Assembly: GCA_018340375.1 (NCBI GenBank)
Contig: JAFFJZ010000013.1
Location: forward strand, 310,001 to 374,000
Length of the DNA stretch: 64,000 bases
DNA from: Gonatopus flavifemur
Lineage: Eukaryota; Arthropoda; Insecta; Hymenoptera; Dryinidae
Direction of reading: 5' to 3'
The notes under the pieces were generated by a model that had not been told where the DNA came from, did no database searches, and worked only from the letters and a program-made list of their open reading frames with translations. Positions within the stretch are counted from its first letter, which is position 1; each line of letters starts with the position of its first letter. Positions 11,301-23,200 of the stretch are shown piece by piece. A program made the position numbers and the translations under genes.

Positions 11301-14220
11301 ATAGAATTTGAAAAACACTCCCAAGGTTTTGACAATTTTGAGATGTGAACAAATGATAGGAATTCAATTTCGAATACGAAAACTATATATTACCTGAACG
11401 TACAAAACAAATGATTCTTTTCGTTCTTGTAAAGTGGCTTTCTTAATATCTGATGATTCTTCAGGATTTTCTCTTTTCCTCTTTTGTCCGGAGCGTTCCG
11501 GTGGAATCAAGTAGGGGAGTAAATAAAAAATTACCGAAGTTTGTTGGTCTAAAAGTATATAAGAGAATTAACCATTGTTGACTACTGTTGAGAATCTGTG
11601 TATACACTGTAAAAAATATTCTGAAATTTCCTATATCAGGTGAATATGGAAACTCTGAAATTTGTAATTGAAATCTAGATCCATCATGAGTTTATGAAAT
11701 TCACTACAAAATTCATTAAAATTCATATGAAAATACATGAAAAATCATAATTCTGTTTGAAATTTCATACAATATCATATGAAAAGTCACGAAAAATTTT
11801 GAGAACCAATACAAAATTTATATGTTGATTGCTTCACATAAATTTCTATGAAATTTAGGAAGCAATTTTTTACAGTGTCCTCATAGTTTGAAATGTTAAA
11901 TAGTGGATGTATTAAAGTACGGACCTGTATCTAATTGCAGTAGCAAATGTACATATGCTTTATCGTCACTGCTTTTAATATTTTTACATTGCTGCAGTCT
12001 AAATATTAAATGTGATTTAACAATATCCCAATTATCTAAAAACACTGTTCCTTTTCCAGGGTATAACTGATTAAAATCACATTCAATCTGTAATTAAACA
12101 GTAGAAAAAAGTTTAATAAATTATGTAACAGTTGAAGTTTTGATTCTTATTACCAGGTGGATTCCTTCCTGTAAACGGAGACCCAGAAATTGTTTGTAAT
12201 AATTGGCTATTGGAGTTGTCTCTTTCACGAGTATATCCCTACGAGTTTGGAATGTGATTCTGCAATTATCTAAAAGATGTTCCCATGGTTGAGCATTGCT
12301 TTCTAACCATTTCAATCTTCCTTCGATTTCATCTATGAATAAACATATAAAACTATGTAATCAATAAACAGCTAAATGAACCAAGTAGGTTAAAGAATTT
12401 CAAATTCAGTTGAAAAAAAATAAGTACCGTCTATAACAATACGGGAATCTTTGACTGCTTGTTTCAATGATTGCTTTGCTTCGAGGACCCCTTGTTCTCT
12501 TAATACAGTTTTCACATAATTATACCGATCCCATAATTTTCCGCTTGCTAGAATTCTCATCCCCTCAATACGTTTAAAACTGTTGAAATAAGTTGATGTT
12601 TCTTCAGATGGAAATAGCTTTTTGATGTCCTCAGCAAACGTTTCTAACCTTTTCGATGATATTCTGCCGACAGAGAATATTCACGTTGTAAATTGCAATA
12701 TTTATCGAAACCCTGCTTAAAATATCCGATTCAAACCCATTAAAGTGCGTAACGAATTCAATCAGATTTTTGTCCAGGAATTTTCCTATCTGATCTGATT
12801 TGATTTCACATAATAACAAGCCAGTTGCCATGGTTCCTCTTATTGAATAGGATGTAATCAGAAAATACAGATATCAACGTATTTGTATTTTCTGATTACA
12901 TCCTATTCAATAAGAGGAACCATGGCAACTGGCTTGTTATTATGTGAAATCAAATCAGATCAGATAGGAAAATTCCTGGACAAAAATCTGATTGAATTCG
13001 TTACGCACTTTAATGGGTTTGAATCAGATATTTTAAGCAGGGAAGTTAAGGGGACTCGTACATGACCTGACCAATAAAAATTCTTGCATGAAGTTCTTAC
13101 CAAAACCGTACAATCATTTCAAAGTTTCCCATTATTAATGCGTAAGTAATGACAATCTAAGATTGCGCATTGATGGCAAAAAGTCTTCAATTCAGTGTGT
13201 CATTTTGTTAAAAATTCAGTGCAAATTTTTTTGGTATTGAGGATATACTTGAGTGCCCCTGAACAGATATGATGGGATTGTTTTTCCAAATATGAAAAGA
13301 GCATCTTACACAAATTCCTTTAATTTATCATGTCCATTTTGGGAAAGACTAGTCAACGCCGTATCGATTTCATTTTGAATAATTGTGCGAACTAATAATT
13401 TACGCGCAGTTTCATTTAAAAAATTATTATTAAAATGGTAGGATCTTTTGATTATTTTGCCGTCGCTATATTTCTTGAGTATCTTTTCTACTTCCTAAGT
13501 AATAAAATTCAAACACATCAGTTTGATATACAGTTCATAGTTTAGTATATCATTTGGAGAATAATAAAAACCATAAAACCCACGTTTTCTTCAACTTTTC
13601 GTCTGATATCTTTCGCACTCGTACTTTGTTTATGTTCAGTTTGATCACCATTTGTTTTTTCTTCATTGAGTATCTGTTATATAATGAATAATAGTTGATA
13701 AAATAACGTTCAGGCAACATCTTGGTTTCGGATTTTGCAATATTGAAGAAGTGAGAAATTTCTATTCAAATGACAATGCTTACTTCCTTAGAACTTGAAA
13801 GATTAACTTCTGTAGAATTATATAATATTTCAGCTACATCGGTGTTTGTTGCGACTGTTTCAATTGAGGAGGGTAACAATGAATCTGTGTTTTTGTCCAT
13901 CATACTATCCAATCCTTCAATATAAAATAATCGATTTAATAAATCACAGGAGTTTCTTTGAGGAGTCAAATCATCATCCAACTCAAGTACTGGGAGAACG
14001 AGATCTAGGGATTTCTAAATGAAAAAGGGTTCAGGAATATGTCAATCGCAATTATCAAATGAAATTTATAAACTTTCTTTTCAATATGATACCAGAATTT
14101 TGTTTGATAGTATTGGATCCATATGTCTATGCTATAAAGAAAAATCTACTTATTTCGCAAATAAATCATTCTTACATTCGATGAGATTTTCATCTGCTGA
14201 TCGGTGTCGAGATTGTCCAT
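8342..14220 (-). CDS. Nine-exon gene of unknown function, 545 aa, uninterrupted after splicing
   Basis: I traced nine exons with consistent phases: 14220-14176, 14014-13784, 13673-13584, 13494-13310, 12663-12428, 12332-12154, 12087-11925, 11548-11394 and 8695-8342. They sum to 1638 nt, exactly 546 codons with a TAG end. Introns are GT...AG; acceptors include TTCATTTAG, TTTTAG and CCATTTCAG. The start is MDNLDTDQQ in exon 1. Recognisable blocks are an R-K-L-L-V-R-T-I-I stretch (exon 4), FAEDIKKLFPSE (exon 5), EGRLKWLESNAQPWEHL (exon 6), FLDNWDIVKSHL (exon 7), IPPERSGQKRKREN, possibly a nuclear localisation signal (exon 8), and a final exon with TLQPTPVIVG and FLHAIDLTFK. I recognise this layout from multi-copy uncharacterised insect proteins but know no function. 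Exon 3's donor (GTGGGT) is weak. The last intron (2.7 kb) hosts several small elements. Being uninterrupted suggests recent activity or selection. Confidence 0.72.
8986..9060 (+). mobile_element. Fragment of hAT-type non-autonomous element
   Basis: CAGGGTATAACTCAAAGGTC followed by TTCTAACTAAAAAGTTGGTTCTA resembles the left end of the 588-bp element at 58635-59222 (CAGGGCATAATATAAGGGTC...). No matching right end is seen, so this is a truncated relative. Confidence 0.45.
9174..10371. mobile_element. Inverted-repeat element with internal minisatellite, TA flanks
   Basis: Ends are CACTGTAAGAA (left) and TTCTTACTGTG (right), each flanked by TA, as in Tc1/mariner-type MITEs. Inside, a roughly 95-bp unit (landmark TTTACATGTACAATGTAG) repeats about five times at 9293-9770. 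A second region (about 10010-10215) has 25-35-bp repeats of AACATGT plus GTGTAATTTTAC. A tRNA-like SINE copy lies between. It sits in the last intron of the nine-exon gene and has no coding capacity. Confidence 0.65.
9838..9936 (+). ncRNA. tRNA-like SINE copy
   Basis: A-box-like TTAGCTGCGATCGTTAGGGC (9841-9860), a TAGGTAGG-rich spacer, and B box GGTTCGATACC (9908-9918). Same order and spacing class as the copies near 4150 (minus) and 46540. Lacks a full cloverleaf. Confidence 0.45.
10527..10795. mobile_element. 269-bp near-palindromic MITE, CACTG ends
   Basis: Left end CACTGTTAGAAAAATCTGTC and right end, inverted, match closely through the AT-rich arms that fold on each other. The flanks share AA. 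CACTG-type ends are compatible with CACTA/CMC elements; a TNP2-like transposase lies 2.3 kb away, but mobilisation by it is only inference. Confidence 0.65.
11605..11877. mobile_element. 273-bp MITE, CACTGTAAAAAAT ends
   Basis: Begins CACTGTAAAAAATAT and ends ATTTTTTACAGTG. Interior is AT-rich with repeated TCATATGAAAA-type palindromic pieces. Lies between exons 8 and 7 of the minus-strand nine-exon gene. Target duplication is unclear (TA left, TC right). Confidence 0.6.
12711..13042. repeat. Palindrome, 159-bp arms and 14-bp spacer
   Basis: Arms 12711-12869 and 12884-13042 are almost perfect inverted copies (I see a single mismatch) round GATATCAACGTATT. It lies in the intron between exons 4 and 5 of the nine-exon gene. 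Each arm holds the same 40-residue frame starting MATGLLLCEIK. Exon 4 joins directly and in phase to the exon at 12663, so that frame is not needed in the mRNA. Confidence 0.85.
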
Positions 14221-14229
14221 AATATTTGA

Positions 14230-15600
14230 TTGCTATCCATCTGCGATGACAGTAAACTCAAATTTGAAACAGGATGCACTTTGGGAATACAAGATTATTA
14301 ATCAGGCATTCTTTCATTTGAAATCGTCAGTTACTCGTTGTTACTGAAAGCTATAATAACATTTTCAACATACGAATCACTTATTATCAAAATTTTTCAG
14401 AATGATTTCAATCATTTATATGTAAACGTGAAGATAAATACTTTTAAGATTTCAGGAAATATAAATTTGGTGTATTGAAATATCAAATTTTGAAAAAGAA
14501 GTATAATTGTGGGTGAGGAATTTGATAATTCCATTCATATGAGATGTAAACATAATTTTCATTTTGAAAAATTGAGGTTATAAATCAGACGTTGGAATCT
14601 CACTTGGAAAATCGATGTTATGAATTAAACGTCAACATCCCCCCTGAATTATAATAAATCAAATGATGTGAGATTCCAAATCTGATTGCTGCTCTCAGAT
14701 TTCAATTCACTGAGAGAGAAAAATATTATGCGATTGATGATATTGAAACGCAAGTAAAAGAAAAGAATTAATACATACATACTCACGTATTCAATCTTCA
14801 CAAAAAAACAGAAGCACAAAGTTATACAATATAATTCAGAATAATGTATTAAACGTCGGATTTTTTCATATTTCGGTAGGTGATGGTATCTAATCAAACT
14901 GATGAACAATGCTGCAAACGTTGACCGAAAAACACAAAATTGAAGATCCTGTTCAAAATTTTGTGGATATTTGTTGATTGTCGATGTACATTATACCAAT
15001 GATTGGTAATACCACGTGTTAGATACACTACACTATCCGTACCGCGCCACCTTCAAATGTCTTCAAACAGCGTAACCGGCGAAATAACAGGTCGTATGTC
15101 AGATGTTCGCATACCGATATATCGCGCCGAACTATTTGAATAACGACACATTTCAAAACGCGTATATGAATGTACGTGATGACTAGTCTCTTGTTTTATC
15201 TGTTACGTTCATGAAAGGCTTACTGCCGGTATGTGAAGTTCTATCCAAAATATGATAAATATTCTAGTAAATATGAGTTTTCATATTAGAATATGACGAT
15301 GACAAAGGTTTATACTGTGTATTCTAAGTATCAAAACTCCCAGTGTGTTGTAATTACAGTGCTATACATGGGATTTTTGTAGACATCTGTTGATACTTAT
15401 ATTATGATGAGTGAGTATTACACAAGTGTGTGATGAAATTTGTACATAAAATTCAGTATACCCTTTTATGAAATCTAAATTACTTGGGACAACATACATT
15501 ATCACAATTATGATAAGAAAACATAGAAACATAGTCCCTAACCTCATATTCCAACTATATCCCAGAATTACAATACAGTGTCTGCGAACGTTTATCATAA
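14230..15600. other. Upstream region of nine-exon gene; no gene recognised
   Basis: Only short open frames without family signatures. Promoter elements of the minus-strand gene would lie just above 14220, but I see no clear TATA box. Confidence 0.4.
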
Positions 15601-15776
15601 AATTTTCTCCGTGTGGCAGTCACGGATAACTCGTCGTTAGAATCAATTCGTTATCCGAGTGGGATTAACTCTTGAAATAGCCACCTCTGCCCAATCATAA
15701 ATGGCCATAATCATCTTCCCAGTGTTGCCATCTGTGAAATTGGTGATCTCTCATGTTTCATTGAAAACAGAGATTC

Positions 15777-17345
15777 ATGAACTCAGGATTGTCAATTACA
15801 TTTGTTGTGGGAAAAAAAATGGCGTCGCTAAAGACAGTGGATAGTAGAAGAAAAACTGTTTTAAAAAAAGAGGACAAAGGAAACAAACCGAAAGTAATAA
15901 ATGCAAGAATTGAAAAAAATGACGATAAAGTTCAGATACCAAAAAAGAAACAAAGTATGAAGAATGTGAGTGACAAAAATATAGGAGATGACAAGAATAA
16001 ATCAGAAACTAACCTACAGGAAGATACGGACTCAATAGTGATACAAGATATGTATAAAAACTCGACACAAGAAGTTCGAATAATTCAAACAAATAATGAC
16101 TGCAAAATTGACAATGCAAGGGATAAAAAGGAGGAGGAAGATCATTTGAAAGATCAAGAGGGTGAAATAAAAACCAATATAGTAATAGTGCAATTATCGG
16201 ATGGAAAAAATTACGTGACTAAAAACAAAGATGGAAGAAGACTACTCAATATAATATATAACTCTAACATCAAACCGATCAAAAGTCGAATGATTGGATT
16301 TAAGCTGATGGAAGCAGAATTTGACAGTACGGAGGAGGCTGAGGAATTCATTAAAAGGTCCAGCAAAGATGACAGAATTATCTTCAAAACGGCTAAGCGA
16401 GTTTTAACCGTCAAAGGTATAATACACGGCTGGAACAAAGAAGATGAGGTGAATAATATCAAAAGGTTCGCCATTAGAGATTTGAATATAATAGATGTTC
16501 AGTGGATTGAACGTAAGATCAAACAGGGAGACGAATGGATAACACAAGCTTCGGACAAGGTAATGATCACATTCGAGGGAGAGTGGCTGCCTAGACGATT
16601 GACTGTATATGAACCCAGGTTCAGTATACCGATTCAACCGTGGATCGAGGAAATGAAACAGTGCCGAAAATGTTGGAGGTATGGTCATATCCAAAATTAC
16701 TGCAAGACCAACAAGAAATGTCTTCACTGTGGAGAAGATTTTCATGGAGAGTGCAATTTATCACCTAAATGTATCAATCGCAAAGAGTTGCATAAATCTA
16801 ACGATAGAAAATGTCCAATATATAAATGGAATTACAAGGTTAATCGTACTATGGCAGAGAATAGAGTAAGTAGACGCGAAGCAAGAGGAATACTCAGAAG
16901 AACACAGATAGAACATACAGAAGGATATAGAAGAAATGCAGATAGACGAGAGTTTCCTCAACTTCGATCAGTCACCCAGGTTGATGAAAATACAAGTCAC
17001 ACAGCTAATGATCAGAAACACCCACAGAATGAAGAAAGGAGATTTAGAACGAGTGATGATCCCCAATCATCAGTAGAACAGCAGGATGAGTCGTGTGAAA
17101 TGGAACAAGAGCAAGAACGACTATTATCAAACGAAGGTCGAGAGTATGTAGGAGAATGGCAACGACAAAGAAGAGGAAAAAATCACGGTGCACCAGAAGA
17201 CGATACTGTACTCAGTGTTCATGGAACTACGAATCAATACCAAATCGAACAGGAAATAGATGAAAAGGAAGATAGGATGGATTGGAGTATGTGCAAGGCA
17301 GAGAAAGTAATTGGTTTCATAGAAAGGGAAGGTTTAACAAAATAA
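15777..17345 (+). CDS. LINE ORF1 protein, Gag-like with zinc knuckles
   Basis: Intact frame of 522 aa. A lysine- and acid-rich N-terminus (to about 140) precedes a globular part. A first CCHC knuckle C-x2-C-x4-H-x4-C (CRKCWRYGHIQNYC) lies near residue 297, and a second cysteine-histidine cluster (CLHCGEDFHGEC) follows near 314. The C-terminal third is hydrophilic, rich in R, E and Q. In I-group LINEs this protein binds element RNA in the retrotransposition particle. The first ATG (15777) is used; a second at MASLKTV (15819) is also plausible. ORF2 lies downstream but is separated from it by a nested solo LTR. Confidence 0.85.
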   Translation: MNSGLSITFVVGKKMASLKTVDSRRKTVLKKEDKGNKPKVINARIEKNDDKVQIPKKKQSMKNVSDKNIGDDKNKSETNLQEDTDSIVIQDMYKNSTQEVRIIQTNNDCKIDNARDKKEEEDHLKDQEGEIKTNIVIVQLSDGKNYVTKNKDGRRLLNIIYNSNIKPIKSRMIGFKLMEAEFDSTEEAEEFIKRSSKDDRIIFKTAKRVLTVKGIIHGWNKEDEVNNIKRFAIRDLNIIDVQWIERKIKQGDEWITQASDKVMITFEGEWLPRRLTVYEPRFSIPIQPWIEEMKQCRKCWRYGHIQNYCKTNKKCLHCGEDFHGECNLSPKCINRKELHKSNDRKCPIYKWNYKVNRTMAENRVSRREARGILRRTQIEHTEGYRRNADRREFPQLRSVTQVDENTSHTANDQKHPQNEERRFRTSDDPQSSVEQQDESCEMEQEQERLLSNEGREYVGEWQRQRRGKNHGAPEDDTVLSVHGTTNQYQIEQEIDEKEDRMDWSMCKAEKVIGFIEREGLTK

Positions 17346-17863
17346 ATTATTAATAAATTGGATAATCTGTGACGGTCTTTCTGAGATCGTCACGATTGAC
17401 GAGTATAGTGAAGTTAACGTGACAAAGCTTCTCTCTTTTTCCTCCCGGGATGACAATTCATTTGAATTATCTTATGTATAACTAATGCCGAGCCACACGG
17501 TTTATTATGAGGGTCGCCATCTACCGCCACTGCCACGCACGGAACAACCGAATCTTGATGCGGCGATAACCATTATCGACCGTAGATCTACCGCCCCCAA
17601 GCTTCAAGGACGAGAGAGACACCACTGAGCGTTACCGTCACGGACAGCGGGCTCCATCTAGGGGAATTTATTTCGGTCGCCTACGTAGCAACAACGGGAG
17701 TTGTCGCATCATCTCGCCTGATTCACGAGGGACCAATCCCGGGCCTCAACGCTGTTCCACCGTCCCGCTTGAAGGGGTTACTGAGCTCTCGCACGGCCGC
17801 TGGAAGCGGCGTCGCATCAGAGTTGTCTTGTCGTTCGATGAGAGAGTACCGTATACCGATATA

Positions 17864-19691
17864 CAGGGTGGGGCATTTAAAGTGTCGCGGGCGTTTTTTC
17901 CAAAAATAAAATGAGATAAGAGAAAATTTTTCGGACAAAAATTGTAGGGTATCGAGGGAGACATCCGATGGTGGCCTTGGCTTTGACCTCAAATCTCATC
18001 TTCAAGGGCATTCTGAGGTCAACTCTTGTTTTTTAAATAGCATCTCATATTTTTTACTGCAGATTTGGATTCTAGGTCAAAAACCAAGAAACTTTTGTCT
18101 GAAGCATTTTCCTGAAATCCGCAAAGATGGCGCTCTAATCGATATTGTTCCATACTGAATCTGACATTAGAATAACTCGAAAACGAAGGGTCTTGGAGGA
18201 GAATGTTTCGGACAAAAGTTGTCTGATTCCAAGGGGGACCCCTTGAACTGAGACGGAGGTGATGGGGTATAACACACAAAACACAACACATTTCAATCGT
18301 CTACATCACTTGGATAATTTTAATGCAGTAGATGCTCAAAATGATGGCCTTCGACTTGAATACACATTTCAAAACGTTTTACAAAAGATTGCTGAACTCG
18401 TGGTAAAATATCTTCATTCATGCTCGCGCATGCATTGATGATTCGTTGACGCATATTCTCAGGTGTAGTCGGTGCTTGTTGATAAACTGTATCTTTTATG
18501 TATCCCCATAAAAAAAATCTGGAGAAGTAAGATCCGGAGAACGGGCAGGCCAATGAACTGGTCCACGACGTCCTATCCATCGTCCAGGATAATCTCTGTC
18601 CAATATTTCTCGAGCTGTGACTGCATAATGGGATGAACAACCATCGTGTTGATACCACATATTAATGCATATTATATCGATTTACTTGACCATGATTGGT
18701 GAACGTCGACTCATCAGAAAATAATATGTCGATGAAGTTGTTATTGTGCATTTGCGCTAGACCCCATCGACAAAACTGTACACGATTTTCGAAATCATCA
18801 CCGTGAAGGTCTTGATGCAAACAAATGTGATACGGATGGAATTTGTGACGTTTCAGTATTCGAAGAACACTTCTTCGAGAAATTCCCGAATGGAGTTCAA
18901 TTTCACGAGAGCTCACGTGTGGATTATTGGCTACTGCAGCTAGTACATTAACTTCCGCATCTTCTCCGCTAACAGTTCTCATTCGATGTCGTTTTTCCCT
19001 CGTAAAACTTCCCGTTTCTGAGAATAATTTTGTAATGCGTTGAAAATACCTAATGGATGGCGTTGTTCTTTCAGGAAATCGTTCTGCATACAAGTCATAT
19101 GCTTGTCTGGGGTTCTTATGCACTCCACCGTAAATGTAAATCATATCGATCTTTTCAGAAACCGTGTATCGGATATCCATGATTTTCAATTTGTCATAAA
19201 CCAAGTAATAATCAAATGTAACTGACAAACTGACTTTCAAAATCGTGAATTTTCACTGAACCCCGTCGTTTGTTTACATCGCGTGAGCTCTGAATGGTGG
19301 TAATGTAGACGATTGAAATGTGTTGTGTATTGACAACTTTTGTACGAAACATTCTTTTGCAAGACCCTTCGTTTTCGAGTTATTCGAATGTCAGATTCAA
19401 AATGGAACAATATCGATTAGAGCGCCATTTTTGCGGATTTCAGGAAAATGGTTCAGACAAAAGTTTCTTGGTTTTTGACCTAGAATCCAAATCTGCAGTA
19501 AAAAATATGAGATGCTATTTAAAAAACAAGAGTTGATCTCAGAATGCCCTTGAAGATGAGATTTGAGGTCAAAGCCAAGGCCACCATCGGATGTCCCCCT
19601 CGGTACCCTACAACTTTTGTCCGGAAAATTTTCTCGTATCTCACTTTATTTTTGGAAAAAACGCCCGCGACACTTTAAATGCCCCACCTTG
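17864..19691 (-). mobile_element. Internally deleted DD41D mariner-type element
   Basis: Flanked by TA with ends CAGGGTGGGGCATTT and AAATGCCCCACCTTG and roughly 400-bp inverted arms. It is a close copy of the element at 52512-54529 but lacks about 203 bp of transposase and has other lesions. Sits within the solo LTR. Confidence 0.85.
18320..19180 (-). pseudogene. DD41D transposase remnant
   Basis: Starts MDIRYTVSEKIDM and matches the transposase at 53009-54073 through the first catalytic block (FSDESTFTNHG). Then about 203 bp are missing (the sequence runs ATGCATTA straight to ATATGTGG), creating a stop near 18660. The remainder, with the second and third catalytic blocks, follows in broken frame; one A/T run is 8 nt rather than 9, a further frameshift. 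It cannot encode an active transposase, but its ends could be recognised by the intact copy. Confidence 0.85.
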
Positions 19692-20275
19692 TATATATCG
19701 TTCCGAAACGCTTTTTGGTTTTTCGTACCGGTAAGTGGTGTCTCGACCACAGTGTGGCTATAATTTGAGGATTACGCGATTGAATTATATCGAGTCCTTT
19801 TTGGTTCTCCCGGGGTAGAACGTTTGTAAGAGTATTGAGTTGTACGATCAGCAATAAAAGTACGGAGTTGTATGTGTAAGTGGTGGTGTTCTTCTGTCGT
19901 CTCGTGGAAACGGGATATCATTACCCACGCCGCCTCCGCGGTCTGAGCGCACCGTCGGGATTCTCGTTGAGGCGGAGAGAGAGAGAAAGAGAGAACGAGC
20001 GGATGCCGCTACGGAATTTCTAACGTGCCGTAAAGGAAAAGGTAAGTCCACCCGAAGGTGCTACGTCGCTGTCGCGAGTCTGGGCTCCGATCGTTTGGTT
20101 GTATGGACGTCCACTAGGCCGTAGATGCCTTTCGGTATTGAGTCAGGGTTTGCGACGTAACAAATCCAAAAGAGAAAGAAAAATATAAGGTAAATTATAT
20201 GAAAGATCATGTATACAGTGATGAAAATCATATGTCCGCACAGAAGGTGAGGAAATAATTCTATAATTTCAAATT

Positions 20276-23200
20276 ATGGCTTATAAGGAATATAAGATTG
20301 AGAAACTAAAGATTGTAATGTGGAATGCGAGGAGTTTCATGAATAAAAAAACAGAAGTAATAAAAACCTTTGCGGAGTATGATGTCATCGCTGTAACAGA
20401 AACATGGCATACAGGCGGTAAACAGCTTAAGATTTCGGGTTATAATGTAATAGAAAAACACCGTGAGAACGATATAATCGGGGGAGGTGTAGCAATATGG
20501 ATTAAAAAAGGTATAAAATTCGATGCTATTGATGTGAAGTCGTTGAATAGTATATCGAATAGAGTAGAGACGGTGTGCATTGGAATACAATGTGATGATA
20601 CGTATATTAATATTATAAATTGGTATAGACCACCTAATAATAGAGTGGAAAATGAGATATGGGTTCGAATTTTTCAATTCTGAGGCCAAATCGCGAGGTT
20701 CTAGTCATGGGAGATATCAATGTCCATCACGCATTGTGGAACTGCTCGATGATAGATAAACAAAGAAGAAATCTGATAGAAGCGGTAGAGGAAACGGATA
20801 TGCACGTTATTAATCAAGATACTCAATCGTATTGGGGTAATAGAGGAAAGAGCAGAGAAAACCTGGATCTTATAGTAGCATCGAGCGGATTAATTAGTAG
20901 AATAACGTACAAGCAGCTTGATGATCCTCTGAGCTCAGATCATTCCCCAATCGAAGTAAATCTGGGGGCGAGTAGAACGATTTATAAACAGAAAACGAAT
21001 AGAATATCAAATAAGACGACAGGATGGGACAAATTTAATAATTTCCAAATGAATAATGAATATAAATTGATAGAAAATGGGATCCAGGAACTGAGTACCA
21101 TACAAAAATACGATATAGTTAAAAATATTATAATTGAGGCTGTGGTAGATGCTACGAAAAAGAAACGAATAGATGCGAATACACAGGACTATAGGAATGA
21201 GAGTAATTATGAAAATAATAGATATAAGGCACAGTGGTGGGATGAGGAGTGTAATCAAGTAGTGGAGGAAAGGAAAATGGCGTGTAAAGTACTATCGGAA
21301 AATCCTTCGGCAGAAAATGTGAGAAGCTATAAAAGAGCGGTGGCTAGGGTTTGAAAAATAACAAAACAAAAGAAAACAGAGGATACTAAAAAATTTATTC
21401 AGTCAATCAATAAGTTTTGCAGCATCACATATGTTTGGAATAAAATCAAAATTATGAGGAACTCTTTTAACGCGGTTGTGTGGACAAAATGGGGAGATCA
21501 GGAAAGGAGGGTACAAGTAAGCGAGGCATGTAATAAAATATGTCCACCATGGGCTGCGGTTGATAGAATCAAGATGGATGTAGAGGATGATAATATAGGG
21601 AAAAATAGGATATCAAATGAAAAGATCACAATGTTAGAATGAGAAAGAGCTATTGGTAGTATTAAGAGAAATTCAGCTCCAGGAGTAGACGGGATTGAAT
21701 ATTTAATGAATCAAAGACTTACGGAACCATACAGAAAGTTTTTACTAGTCATCTTTAATGAAATATTTAGTGACGGGAGTTTAATACCTGAATGGCTCGA
21801 ATATCAAGTCACCTTCATTGACAAGCCAGGTAATGAGAAAAAAGTTAGACCTATCTCATTATCTTCGTGTATGGGGAAATTATTGGAGAGAATAGTAATT
21901 GAGAGATTACACTTTTGGATAGAGAGTGAAAATATTGTTCATACTAGTCAAAATGGTTTTAGGAAAGGGAGAGGATGTCTTGACAACCTTGCCCAGCTGA
22001 AATTAGATGTAGATATTGCCAGAATTGAAGGAGAAAAGACTCTCGCAGCATTCTTGGACGTGAGTGGAGCATATGATAATGTGCTCTATGATATATCGAT
22101 AGGAAAATTGATAAAATTACGATGTCTGAGCAAAATCATTGAATACATAGAGGCCTGGTTGTACACTAGAAAGATAGAGTTGTTGAAAGGCGACCCAATG
22201 AACATTATGAGGACGAGGACTTGAAGACAACTGGAGGAGCTCTTAAAGAGATCTTCATGTCATCCAATGCGTCGGTTTAGGAGATCCTGTGGAGATCATG
22301 TTTTAGATCACTTTATGTTATCTTCAAGAGAACATTCATAACATAAAGATACCATAAAGTGGTCTTAAACAAGATCTCTGTAAGATCTCCTAAATCGACG
22401 CATTGGATGACATTAGGATCTCTTTAAGAGCTCTTCCAGTTGTCTCCAAGTTCTCGTCCTCATAATGTTCATTGAGGACGGACAGATGGAAAAGAGGCAA
22501 ACTTGGAAGGGATTACCTCAGGGAGCTGTGATCAGCCCGATGCTATATACGATATATACCAGAAAGATTACGTGGGGACTACCCGGAGGGGTGATTCCAC
22601 TCTCATTTGCCGACGATACTGGAATTTATACAAGCAGTGATGACAGAGATAGTAATTGTTCAAAAATTGAGGAGAATATCATAACCATGAAAAGGGAGCT
22701 TGATCGATTAGGATTAAAGTTAGAATGTAACAAGACTAACATCATCGAATTCAATCAAGAGGAAGAGGACAATAACTTTGTCATAAAGGTAGGAGAAGAA
22801 AATATCACATGTGCTAATCAGGTCAAATTCCTTGGCATATGGTGGGATAGAGAAGGGAAGTTTGATAAACATATTAGAGAAACTAAATTGAAAGTTAAGA
22901 AGTTTATGAATATCATTATGTTTTTAGGAGGAGTAGGACATGGTGTAGAGATGGATACCTTTCTAATGGTATACAAAGCCACAGTTAGGGCGATCTTTGA
23001 TTATGGGCTATGTATATATTAACCACCTAAATTAAAACAAATAAATATGATAGAACGAGCTCAGTTTGCTGCGATTAGAGCCGCTATGGGCTTCCGAATA
23101 TCAACTCCTACAAATATTTTTCTAATTTGAAACTGGGCATCAAATTATATGATGATATGTCAATATTTTCTGCTGAAACAATTGCGATAAGCAAAGCACT

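Larger units (their letters stand above)
17368..20162. mobile_element. Solo LTR with nested mariner-type element
   Basis: Starts TGTGACGG and ends ACGTAACA, with the 4-bp target duplication AATC on both sides (17364-17367 and 20163-20166). Removing the nested element (17864-19691) leaves about 966 bp with the usual LTR features: TG...CA ends, GC-rich body and an AATAAA near 19853. There is no internal retrotransposon sequence, so this is a solo LTR, probably Gypsy-like, lying between LINE ORF1 and ORF2. Confidence 0.75.

Noticed and set aside
12631..13065. Frame MATGLLLCEIKSDQIG as an exon of the nine-exon gene
   Set aside because: Exon 4 ends in phase 2 at 13310 and the exon at 12663 starts in the matching phase (V-ISSKRLE); including the palindrome frame breaks the phase.
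5400..15700. CACTA terminal repeats enclosing the transposase and nine-exon gene
   Set aside because: CACTG/CAGTG-like words occur near both ends (5434, 15333-15362) but extend no further as matching inverted repeats.
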